Shown: positions 1 through 9,124 of the stretch, piece after piece | Numbering within the stretch: the first letter of the stretch is position 1 | Layout of the letters: each line of letters starts with the position of its first letter | Source: Prostheceraeus crozeri | Lineage: Eukaryota; Platyhelminthes; Polycladida; Euryleptidae | Reading direction: 5' to 3' | NCBI GenBank assembly: GCA_907163375.1 | Contig: CAJQUW010004458.1 | Span: 300,147-364,146 of the forward strand | Length of the DNA stretch: 64,000 nucleotides | Notes under the pieces: generated by a model | Told to the model about the DNA's origin: nothing | What the model saw: only the letters and a program-made list of their open reading frames with translations | Databases searched by the model: none | Position numbers and translations under genes: made by a program

Positions 1-458
<458 letters not shown>

Positions 459-2732
459 TGACGTGGTCTAAGATTAGTCTATTAAATAATCTACCGAGAC
501 GTAGTTGACCAAGCGTCGAGAGAGGTTATCTATTTTTCCAAGTTTTTCAAGGCAGAACAAAGTATGTGGGCTCCCTCGATTAACGCTATATTGGTCGATC
601 ACACAATAAATTAAAGTAAAAAATAAGAGGACCTTCGGCGTTAAGCCCCTTCCATCATTCGATATACACTACACTGTACATCATATTTCATCACTAGATC
701 CCAGTAACTGAGTATGAATGATATAGACTAGTTGATGGGGACCTTGAGAGGCGAATGCGGAGGTCTAGAGTACTCTTCGAAATTTAGTGTTTGTCAGATG
801 ACATAAATAGTATAATATAATGATCAGATATATTCAACCCATGAGTAACACGTTCTCGACATTACGGGAGCAATATTTAGCACGTCAGAGCATCTTCTGA
901 GATTGCCGACTCGTATAATATGTTGCCAAATTGAAAATAGGCGATGGAAGATGCTGGAAATAAATATCAATTCAACAAAAAGAACAACGAAACAAATGTT
1001 TCAAAACATAGCTTTTTTTAAACCCCAATTTGATCTGAGATTCATGGCTACACAAATCTACTTTATTTTGCATAGCTGGTGCACCATTATTTCTTAACAT
1101 ATATCCGAATTATTCCAAGTATCTGTGAAAGGGCCTCTTCGGGTGATTGAACCCGTGGGTTTTAGGTTTTACAATGGCTTGCCTGTCTTTTCTTTGAATT
1201 TCCATTACGCTGGCTTCGTAATGTTGAGTTGGCTTCGTCGTCTGCGTTTCACACTATTATTATTATTCTCTCTATTATAAATTGAATAGTCTCTCGTTGT
1301 GATAGAGGGTCAGGACCCGAAACCACCTAGAAGTAAACTAGGTGTAAATATTGTTTTTAACTAAACTAAGCAAAACTTAAGGGAGGGTGTCTATTTTGTT
1401 TTCTTTTTCTTTACGATCTCATTGTTAGCAGTAGATTTTCATAATGTTCAATTCTGTTCCACAAAGTATAGTCGACAAAATTTGGAATGTCATTCGTCTT
1501 TCTATGATAAATAATTTCGCCAGCCAGCTAAGCTATTTCTCCCTCGAGTTAGTTCAAGTTAGAGACGTTATCCTTCGTGAGAATATCACTTGCATGCGAT
1601 TATGAAATGTTATGTCAGTTGCTAAAATAGATAAAGATTATATGTTGAAAATTAGATTTCATGTGAAGTCGAAGATATCGAGCTTCTCGTTTCCTTTAGT
1701 TGATGAAAACAAGCTTTGCTTGTCGTTGCAAAACCCTGGAAGTGAAATTTGAAAGGTTTCATGTCAATTACTACCCGATTCTGTTGTAACCAAGAACACT
1801 GCTTTGCCTGATTAAGCTTTACTTAAATAACGTATAAGATTTATCGCTATTTTGTCTTTTATTGCAGTTAACACAGCTTCGAAGCATTTATTCGTACTTT
1901 TAGGTGCAAACAACGTCTTCGATTTATTCAATTTGCACGCTATTTGAGTTGCCAATCTATTGTAACCTCCTTGTGCTTTTTGTGGCTCATAGCTCTCACG
2001 ACTATTCAATATAAAATTTCTGGGATACATATTACAATTTTGGGATGTGGCAGGCAATCTAAAAGCGTCCTTCTTGAAAAATGACTGTTGGTCCCTTTCT
2101 TCCTTTTATCTTTAGTGGTACTGGCAACCCTGATACTACATTCTTTTGTTTTCAACTTAACCACTCACTTTCTCATTATCATGCTCGTATGACTAGAATG
2201 ACCGAGGTTCATTACTTTCAAAGCTGGTTTGTGCATCAAAATTTCACCTTCACTTTCATGTATTACCCTGCTTTATGTCATGCTTTAGTTAGCGACGGAG
2301 ATCAGTGTAACAACTTTCATAATAGCGGAGAATTCGAAATCATGAAATTTGCACTGCCCACTTATAATACGTTTGTATCGGTCAAGTGATATCAATATTC
2401 ACGATTTACTTGCTAGTAGCTTTTCCATGATCTTACAGAATGTAATTATATTCAAATTACAATCTCACGCTGTGCTTTGCTACCGTTACTATGAAACTGA
2501 CCCTGTCATTTTAGTAAGTTGTGAAAAATTATATGCGAAAATGTTTATCAAGATTTATCAGTGATATCTAAGTATTAGATGCTGATTGCTGACACATACA
2601 TTAGATAGACATTCGTAGAATTATTCAATGGCAAATTAAAAAATATCAACTTACTCTTAAAATAATTCGACTGCTCAGTGATGTTGCAGTGCTTCGCAAT
2701 ATTCCATTATGTTTTACCGGCTCAATATTTGC

Positions 2733-3026
2733 GCCAAAATAAATTTTTCATTTTAAACTTAATTACCTCATTTACAGCCAAAAAACAATAAAGACTATAC
2801 AAATATGACAAAACTTTTTCGGCAGGCAAAATTCACGCCGTCTTCAATGTCATTAGATGTTAGAATGAAGACATTAATGTTAACATTAAGATGCTAATTC
2901 TAGCATCTAATGACATTGAAGAGGGAGTGAATTTTGCCGAAAAAGTTTTGTCTTATTTGTATAATTCTTATTGTTTCTTTACCTGTAAATGAGGTAATAA
3001 AATTTAAAATGAAAAATTTATTTTGG
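2733..3026. repeat. Foldback / MITE-like inverted repeat
   Basis: Two arms of about 140 bp, starting CCAAAATAAATTTTTCATTT and ending in its near-complement, surround a short centre near 2880. The arms share the motif GACAAAACTTTTTCGGCA and a block around TCTTCAATGTCATTAGATG. Mismatches and small indels show some age. No coding capacity is seen, so this is best read as a non-autonomous DNA element. Confidence 0.75.
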
Positions 3027-4019
3027 ATTAGTTATGGCTCATGGCACGAAATGAAACAAATTTCGCATTTCACAAATATTAATGCCAATACAAAATTATT
3101 AATTTGATTGTTTTAATAGAATGAAAAATTGGATTTCAGTCGCTGCTTTCAGTAAAAGCAGTAAAACTTCCGATAAATCAACCGAGCGTAAGCAGCAATT
3201 TGACATGGCAGAAAGATGTGTGATCGCCGCGTGCCTCGTTGTCGAAACTGTTGTCACAACGCACACATGAATAACATTAGTTATGTTTCAATTCACAAAT
3301 TAATGTATTTCAGGGATGCCTCATGTATTTAATATAATTGATTGTGGTATGTGCTCGTACTTACTGGCATCGCTTATACGAATGGAACTTCTTTAATAAC
3401 CCAGTTGAAGGAGCTACAATAGATAAGTAAGGTTTCGCATGTACTTGTAGTCTTCATATGATGTATTCTAGCATTTTACTTTATTTAAGAGCATTTTTTT
3501 ATCTAGATATTGTACAAGCGTGTAAATAATTTCGGTATATCCAATCAATTGAGCATGCTATCAATTCGAAAAGAGGGTTTTATTCAGTGAAATTTACAGC
3601 ATCATAGCCAAATTTATCAAATTTGCTATCTTTTCCTCACGATTTTGCTGCACCAACTGAATTTCTTTGATATATATTATCTATACTTTTTCGAGTAAGA
3701 AGGTCACAAATCACAGGATTTTATCATCCATTATTTATGTATGATATGATTTTAGTTTTCATGTGTTTTTCATTAAAACTAAGTTGCAAACATACAGTGC
3801 TCCGACAGCGACGCGAAATTTTTGAAAGTCGACGCCAAACGCTAAATTGGCCCTGGTGACGGGAATTTAAAGATGATGTAAAACGTTTTTTGATACTAAG
3901 TGTGTTAATGAGGAAATTATCATTATGGACTACGGAGAGCATTTTCGAATTCTATGATACGAAATTTAAAGACCCAAAAGTGCTCTTCATTCTTGAGTTT
4001 CTGTCGTTAATTTGAACTG

Positions 4020-5165
4020 CTTTTTCAGAAGAGCGACTGCCATGTCTCCGAACTTCATGACCATCTCGTACATCTCTTTGAGCGATTGTTGCTTCGTTTT
4101 ATGAAGGGAGAAAAGCTTCACTTAATGCGCTGGAAGACTGACATTTCCGACCAAAGAAGTTTGCTGGGGTGCTACAACTTCGTCATTGGTGATACTGCAA
4201 AAAGAACTTTCTGCAATATGAACTCTTCAAATCACGTTATCTTTATCGAGCAGATCCGCAAGTTCTACTCGGTCGGAACTGCGAGCCCTTCGGATTACCT
4301 ACTGGCTGGAAATGCAGTTCTTCAAAACTATCTCATATTGATCTCTATCATTGGCTCTATCTCCCTTAGCAGAAATCAGGAATGATTCCAATTTTGAGAA
4401 ATGGGTTTTGCAATTCACAAGTCATCTTCCGAAAGATATTTCCGGGGAGGAAGTATCTGACGTGTCTGTCGATGTCCACATATCATTTCCTCGCAAAAGA
4501 AGTTGCCTCCACGGACAACACTTCGGCTGGAACAATTGAAAGCTCCCTCAACACGAAGTCTTTCTGTTGGAACTCATTGGGCGATAATAGTACAAAGCAA
4601 AAAGTGTCCAACTCTGGTAAAAGCTGCGAAAGCTGCTTTTATCCTCCTTCATGGCAATGCTGAAATCGAGAAAATGTTTTCAATTCTGCCTAATGTTATA
4701 ACGAAGAATCGACAGTCTTTGTCACCTGATACTGTTAATGCCCTTGTGGTTTACAAGTCAATCATGAAGACCAAAAATTGGTCTCCTGAAACTATTCCTA
4801 TAAATAAGAAATTTGTGAAGCACTTTGTCTGACAGGGCATCATATGAGCAAGCGAAACGGGATGAGGAAAAGGAGGAAGTGAGGAAAGGACAGCAGGAAA
4901 TGGAGAGAATGCTTCAAGAAGAGATCTCGAAAGAGAATGAGACCAGCAAACGGCGAAAAGTTGTACTTGGCGAAGGCAAACGAAAAAAGAAACGAAAAAA
5001 GAAGAAATTGAGGGCAAACTCCGAAAAGAATTGGCTTTTTGATTGAGACGCAGAAGAAAGCAAAAGAGGCGGATGAGAAACTTGAAGCATTAAGAAATGA
5101 AAAAGACAAACTCACCGATAGAGAGAAGAAGTTAGACCGAAAGATGGTTCAGCAAGTCTTCAAAT
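4020..5165 (+). pseudogene. Degenerate hAT-family transposase (C-terminal part with coiled-coil tail)
   Basis: The translation in pieces over three frames gives hAT transposase segments. At about 4580-4760 the hAT dimerisation region reads LLHGNAEIEKMFSILPNV followed by KNRQSLSPDTVNALVVYKS, which is highly characteristic. Upstream fragments (4086-4540) look like the preceding RNase H-like region but are frameshifted. Downstream from 4825 the frame shifts again into a Lys/Glu-rich coiled coil (QEMERMLQEEISKENETSKR) that ends in stops. Similar tails occur at 33177-33600 and 56100-56460. At least three frameshifts make it dead. Terminal inverted repeats were not found. Confidence 0.8.
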
Positions 5166-5779
5166 AGCTCTGTACAGACGTTTGCGATTCACAGACTGTC
5201 AATCAATTGAAAGATTGAATTGGTCCCATATATACATACATTCATATGTACTGTTTCATAGTTTATATGTACTTCATTCAAATAAGAAAGTAATAGATCA
5301 ATCCTTATCGTTCATATCTTCATTTTGAAACTGAGTCCATGTATCACACTGAAAACAACGCATTTGAATATCGTATTATGCCGAGCTGTATGAGCTAATC
5401 ATCCCTCGAACATAAGACGTAATTCTTCCTCAAGCAATTTCAGAGGAATAAGTGACAAAACAGTAACCATTATTTTATTCGTCGTCATCATTTCTGTATA
5501 CTCTACTCGTAGCTCTGAATTTGAAAATAGTTTCTAACGCAGTCCATGTTTGCACTTGAATAAGACTAGACGAAATGCTTAGTGCGACAGAATTGGCTAT
5601 AGTATTAAGAATCTATTGAATATTTCGTGGCTTTATATTTTTATAAGAGATTTCATTTTTCAAGAAAAATTTGTGTAATTGTGTTTCAGGACATTATTTT
5701 TTTACCAACATGTTACCACCAGAACGACAATAGCACCGGTATATGTGATCTTGATATATGTTTCTATTCCAGGATTCGA

Positions 5780-5806
5780 TTATATATATATATATATATA
5801 TATATA
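5780..5806. repeat. (TA)n microsatellite
   Basis: About 13 TA dinucleotides, lying 35 bp left of the foldback arm at 5841. A second TA tract abuts the foldback on its right, so the foldback sits between two TA tracts. Confidence 0.95.
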
Positions 5807-5840
5807 AATTGTAAAAATAACTGTCGAAAATTGGAAATGA

Positions 5841-6109
5841 TATCAATACAAAACTGAAACACCCTGACGTATAAAGTTTTTAAAAAACAAACAATTATGC
5901 CCAACCGGTTTCACTTGTTTCCAAGCTATTGGAATTATTTTATTCAAAGCTATCAAATCAAAGGCTTTTGATTTGAATGTACTTCTACTATCTGTAAAGA
6001 AAATAGATGTCATTCCACCCATGAATAGCGTGGAAACAAGTGAAACGGTTGGGCATAATTATTTGTTTTTATTTAAAACTTTATACGTCAGGGTGTTTCA
6101 GTTTTGTAT

Positions 6110-6114
<5 letters not shown>
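5841..6114. repeat. Foldback element with 82-bp arms, next to the satellite array
   Basis: The left arm 5841-5922 (TATCAATACAAAACTGAAAC...) is almost perfectly complementary to the right arm 6032-6114, with only small indels in an A-rich part. The loop is about 110 bp. The right arm runs straight into a TA microsatellite and then the hammerhead satellite. No open reading frame fits. Confidence 0.85.

Positions 6115-6145
<31 letters not shown>
6112..6145. repeat. (TA)n microsatellite bordering the satellite array on the left
   Basis: A pure TA tract that runs directly into the first satellite unit (TTTAGACAAGTAACC at 6145). It mirrors the TA tract at 9073-9124 on the other side. Confidence 0.95.
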
Positions 6146-6148
<3 letters not shown>

Positions 6149-6195
6149 GACAAGTAACCTGGCAATTGATAAATTTATCAAATCTCAACAGATGT

Positions 6196-6249
6196 AACCA
6201 CCACGAGACATGTTTCGGCCTGTTGGGCCTCATCAGTCGTGGGTAGGTT
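6196..6249 (-). ncRNA. Hammerhead ribozyme (left arm, copy 1, outermost)
   Basis: Reverse complement of the right-arm ribozyme. On the plus strand helix I appears as CCACGA at 6201-6206 and TCGTGG at 6237-6242, with the CUGAUGA core as TCATCAG at 6230-6236. All stems are intact. Confidence 0.92.
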
Positions 6250-6498
6250 TGAACCAGCGACGTTGGAGCTAGAGGACGTGCAAGCATACCCTCTAACCAC
6301 AAGGCCACCGGACCATCTGTTGAGAGCGTGAATTAGCCAGGAAGGCACTGCTTTAACGCAGGCACGTGGAGGGCGGACTGCTTTCTGCAATCACTTAATA
6401 CCGCATCCGAGATTGAGGCGCTTCACGCAGGCGCTACTCATTACATGTTTAGACAAGTAACCTGGCAATTGATAAATTTATCAAATCTCAACAGATGT

Positions 6499-6552
6499 AA
6501 CCACCACGAGACATGTTTCGGCCTGTTGGGCCTCATCAGTCGTGGGTAGGTT
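6499..6552 (-). ncRNA. Hammerhead ribozyme (left arm, copy 2)
   Basis: Identical to left copy 1, offset by 303 bp, with all core positions retained. Confidence 0.92.
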
Positions 6553-6801
6553 TGAACCAGCGACGTTGGAGCTAGAGGACGTGCAAGCATACCCTCTAAC
6601 CACAAGGCCACCGGACCATCTGTTGAGAGCGTGAATTAGCCAGGAAGGCACTGCTTTAACGCAGGCACGTGGAGGGCGGACTGCTTTCTGCAATCACTTA
6701 ATACCGCATCCGAGATTGAGGCGCTTCACGCAGGCGCTACTCATTACATGTTTAGACAAGTAACCTGGCAATTGATAAATTTATCAAATCTCAACAGATG
6801 T

Positions 6802-6855
6802 AACCACCACGAGACATGTTTCGGCCTGTTGGGCCTCATCAGTCGTGGGTAGGTT
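6802..6855 (-). ncRNA. Hammerhead ribozyme (left arm, copy 3)
   Basis: Identical to left copy 1, offset by 606 bp. Confidence 0.92.
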
Positions 6856-7104
6856 TGAACCAGCGACGTTGGAGCTAGAGGACGTGCAAGCATACCCTCT
6901 AACCACAAGGCCACCGGACCATCTGTTGAGAGCGTGAATTAGCCAGGAAGGCACTGCTTTAACGCAGGCACGTGGAGGGCGGACTGCTTTCTGCAATCAC
7001 TTAATACCGCATCCGAGATTGAGGCGCTTCACGCAGGCGCTACTCATTACATGTTTAGACAAGTAACCTGGCAATTGATAAATTTATCAAATCTCAACAG
7101 ATGT

Positions 7105-7158
7105 AACCACCACGAGACATGTTTCGGCCTGTTGGGCCTCATCAGTCGTGGGTAGGTT
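7105..7158 (-). ncRNA. Hammerhead ribozyme (left arm, copy 4)
   Basis: Ribozyme sequence intact. The 47-bp deletion of this unit lies about 80 bp away, outside the ribozyme, so a released monomer would be about 256 nt. Confidence 0.92.
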
Positions 7159-7360
7159 TGAACCAGCGACGTTGGAGCTAGAGGACGTGCAAGCATACCC
7201 TCTAACCACAAGGCCACCGGACCATCTGTTGAGAGCGGACAGCTTTCTGCAATCACTTAATACCGCATCCGAGATTGAGGCGCTTCACGCAGGCGCTACT
7301 CATTACATGTTTAGACAAGTAACCTGGCAATTGATAAATTTATCAAATCTCAACAGATGT

Positions 7361-7414
7361 AACCACCACGAGACATGTTTCGGCCTGTTGGGCCTCATCA
7401 GTCGTGGGTAGGTT
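7361..7414 (-). ncRNA. Hammerhead ribozyme (left arm, copy 5, next to the inversion)
   Basis: Ribozyme intact in the truncated fifth unit, 133 bp from the inversion junction. In minus-strand transcription this is the first ribozyme after the centre of the palindrome. Confidence 0.92.
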
Positions 7415-7726
7415 TGAACCAGCGACGTTGGAGCTAGAGGACGTGCAAGCATACCCTCTAACCACAAGGCCACCGGACCATCTGTTGAGAGCGTGAATTA
7501 GCCAGGAAGGCACTGCTTTAACGCAGGCACGTGGAGGGCGGACTGCTGATTTGATAAATTTATCAATTGCCAGGTTACTTGTCTAAACATGTAATGAGTA
7601 GCGCCTGCGTGAAGCGCCTCAATCTCGGATGCGGTATTAAGTGATTGCAGAAAGCAGTCCGCCCTCCACGTGCCTGCGTTAAAGCAGTGCCTTCCTGGCT
7701 AATTCACGCTCTCAACAGATGGTCCG

Positions 7727-7790
7727 GTGGCCTTGTGGTTAGAGGGTATGCTTGCACGTCCTCTAGCTCCAACGTCGCTGGTTCAAACCT
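7727..7790 (+). promoter_or_regulatory. tRNA-like internal Pol III promoter (A-box and B-box) in each satellite unit
   Basis: GTGGCCTTGTGGTTAGAG at 7727-7744 resembles a tRNA A-box and D-arm. GGTTCAAACCT at 7780-7790 resembles a B-box and T-arm, about 40 bp further on, which is the normal spacing. The same pair recurs every 303 bp to the right and, inverted, in the left arm. The B-box overlaps the 5' outer strand of ribozyme helix I (AACC at 7786-7789). The whole tRNA-like plus ribozyme block is flanked by an 11-bp inverted repeat, CTCAACAGATG at 7711-7721 and CATCTGTTGAG at 7841-7851. It does not fold as a complete tRNA. A role in driving transcription is inferred. Confidence 0.65.
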
Positions 7791-7839
7791 ACCCACGACT
7801 GATGAGGCCCAACAGGCCGAAACATGTCTCGTGGTGGTT
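7786..7839 (+). ncRNA. Type I hammerhead ribozyme (right arm, copy 1)
   Basis: All invariant hammerhead elements are present in order. Helix I 5' strand CCACGA is at 7793-7798 and the core CUGAUGA at 7799-7805. Helix II GGCC/GGCC closes a CAACA loop at 7806-7818, followed by GAAA at 7819-7822. A very short helix III ACAUGU follows, and the cleavage triplet GUC ends at 7828. Helix I 3' strand UCGUGG is at 7829-7834. Helix I extends beyond an internal loop (UAC opposite U) by AACC/GGUU. Predicted self-cleavage is after C7828. Tiny helix III and open helix I are typical of metazoan type I hammerheads. The self-complementary ACAUGU suggests that two ribozymes act as a dimer. Confidence 0.93.
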
Positions 7840-8088
7840 ACATCTGTTGAGATTTGATAAATTTATCAATTGCCAGGTTACTTGTCTAAACATGTAATGA
7901 GTAGCGCCTGCGTGAAGCGCCTCAATCTCGGATGCGGTATTAAGTGATTGCAGAAAGCAGTCCGCCCTCCACGTGCCTGCGTTAAAGCAGTGCCTTCCTG
8001 GCTAATTCACGCTCTCAACAGATGGTCCGGTGGCCTTGTGGTTAGAGGGTATGCTTGCACGTCCTCTAGCTCCAACGTCGCTGGTTCA

Positions 8089-8142
8089 AACCTACCCACG
8101 ACTGATGAGGCCCAACAGGCCGAAACATGTCTCGTGGTGGTT
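8089..8142 (+). ncRNA. Hammerhead ribozyme (right arm, copy 2)
   Basis: Exact copy 303 bp downstream of copy 1. CUGAUGA is at 8102-8108 and predicted cleavage is after 8131. Confidence 0.92.
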
Positions 8143-8391
8143 ACATCTGTTGAGATTTGATAAATTTATCAATTGCCAGGTTACTTGTCTAAACATGTAA
8201 TGAGTAGCGCCTGCGTGAAGCGCCTCAATCTCGGATGCGGTATTAAGTGATTGCAGAAAGCAGTCCGCCCTCCACGTGCCTGCGTTAAAGCAGTGCCTTC
8301 CTGGCTAATTCACGCTCTCAACAGATGGTCCGGTGGCCTTGTGGTTAGAGGGTATGCTTGCACGTCCTCTAGCTCCAACGTCGCTGGTTCA

Positions 8392-8445
8392 AACCTACCC
8401 ACGACTGATGAGGCCCAACAGGCCGAAACATGTCTCGTGGTGGTT
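8392..8445 (+). ncRNA. Hammerhead ribozyme (right arm, copy 3)
   Basis: Exact copy. Core CUGAUGA is at 8405-8411 and predicted cleavage is after 8434. Confidence 0.92.
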
Positions 8446-8694
8446 ACATCTGTTGAGATTTGATAAATTTATCAATTGCCAGGTTACTTGTCTAAACATG
8501 TAATGAGTAGCGCCTGCGTGAAGCGCCTCAATCTCGGATGCGGTATTAAGTGATTGCAGAAAGCAGTCCGCCCTCCACGTGCCTGCGTTAAAGCAGTGCC
8601 TTCCTGGCTAATTCACGCTCTCAACAGATGGTCCGGTGGCCTTGTGGTTAGAGGGTATGCTTGCACGTCCTCTAGCTCCAACGTCGCTGGTTCA

Positions 8695-8748
8695 AACCTA
8701 CCCACGACTGATGAGGCCCAACAGGCCGAAACATGTCTCGTGGTGGTT
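8695..8748 (+). ncRNA. Hammerhead ribozyme (right arm, copy 4)
   Basis: Exact copy. Core CUGAUGA is at 8708-8714 and predicted cleavage is after 8737. Confidence 0.92.
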
Positions 8749-8997
8749 ACATCTGTTGAGATTTGATAAATTTATCAATTGCCAGGTTACTTGTCTAAAC
8801 ATGTAATGAGTAGCGCCTGCGTGAAGCGCCTCAATCTCGGATGCGGTATTAAGTGATTGCAGAAAGCAGTCCGCCCTCCACGTGCCTGCGTTAAAGCAGT
8901 GCCTTCCTGGCTAATTCACGCTCTCAACAGATGGTCCGGTGGCCTTGTGGTTAGAGGGTATGCTTGCACGTCCTCTAGCTCCAACGTCGCTGGTTCA

Positions 8998-9051
8998 AAC
9001 CTACCCACGACTGATGAGGCCCAACAGGCCGAAACATGTCTCGTGGTGGTT
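8998..9051 (+). ncRNA. Hammerhead ribozyme (right arm, copy 5, outermost)
   Basis: Exact copy. Core CUGAUGA is at 9011-9017 and predicted cleavage is after 9040, only about 30 bp before the TA tract that ends the array. Confidence 0.92.
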
Positions 9052-9068
9052 ACATCTGTTGAGATTTG

Positions 9069-9072
<4 letters not shown>

Positions 9073-9124
<52 letters not shown>
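9073..9124. repeat. (TA)n microsatellite bordering the satellite array on the right
   Basis: About 25 TA units directly following the truncated end of the last satellite unit. It is the counterpart of the tract at 6112-6145, and such tracts are frequent insertion sites for tandem retrozymes and SINEs. Confidence 0.95.

Larger units (their letters stand above)
6145..7547 (-). repeat. Satellite array, left arm: 303-bp units encoding hammerhead ribozymes (retrozyme-like)
   Basis: Units start at TTTAGACAAGTAACCTGGC at 6145, 6448, 6751 and 7054, giving a period of exactly 303 bp, then at 7310. The fourth unit lacks 47 bp (near 7237) and carries one substitution there. The fifth is cut off at 7547, where the array flips orientation. 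Otherwise the copies look identical by eye. The ribozyme and tRNA-like parts read on the minus strand. Each unit also contains the 16-bp palindrome TTGATAAATTTATCAA. Self-cleaving tandem units of this size match the animal retrozyme class, which moves through small circular RNAs; that assignment is inference from structure. Confidence 0.9.
7548..9062 (+). repeat. Satellite array, right arm: five inverted 303-bp hammerhead units
   Basis: Five complete units, apparently identical, start at GATTTGATAAATTTATC at 7548, 7851, 8154, 8457 and 8760. They are the reverse complement of the left arm. Ribozymes and tRNA-like boxes read on the plus strand, so transcripts from the two arms would diverge from the centre at 7547/7548. 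After the last unit the sequence passes through GATTTGATAAAT into a TA tract. The two arms could pair into an RNA or DNA hairpin of about 1.4 kb. Confidence 0.92.

Noticed and set aside
4840..5115. Phe/Ser/Leu-rich minus-strand frame resembling a membrane protein
   Set aside because: It is the antisense of the Lys/Glu-rich coiled coil of the dead hAT transposase.
7722..7800. Functional tRNA gene in each satellite unit
   Set aside because: A- and B-box-like parts are present, but no acceptor stem or anticodon arm pairs properly.
6145..9062. CRISPR-like array
   Set aside because: The 303-bp units repeat in full without variable spacers, and the host is a eukaryote.
6178..9069. Eight identical 70-codon open frames (and overlapping 69-87-codon frames) in the 303-bp satellite
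   Set aside because: They lie across the tRNA-like and ribozyme sequence of a tandem repeat whose 303-bp period is a multiple of three. Identity comes from the repeat, not from protein selection.
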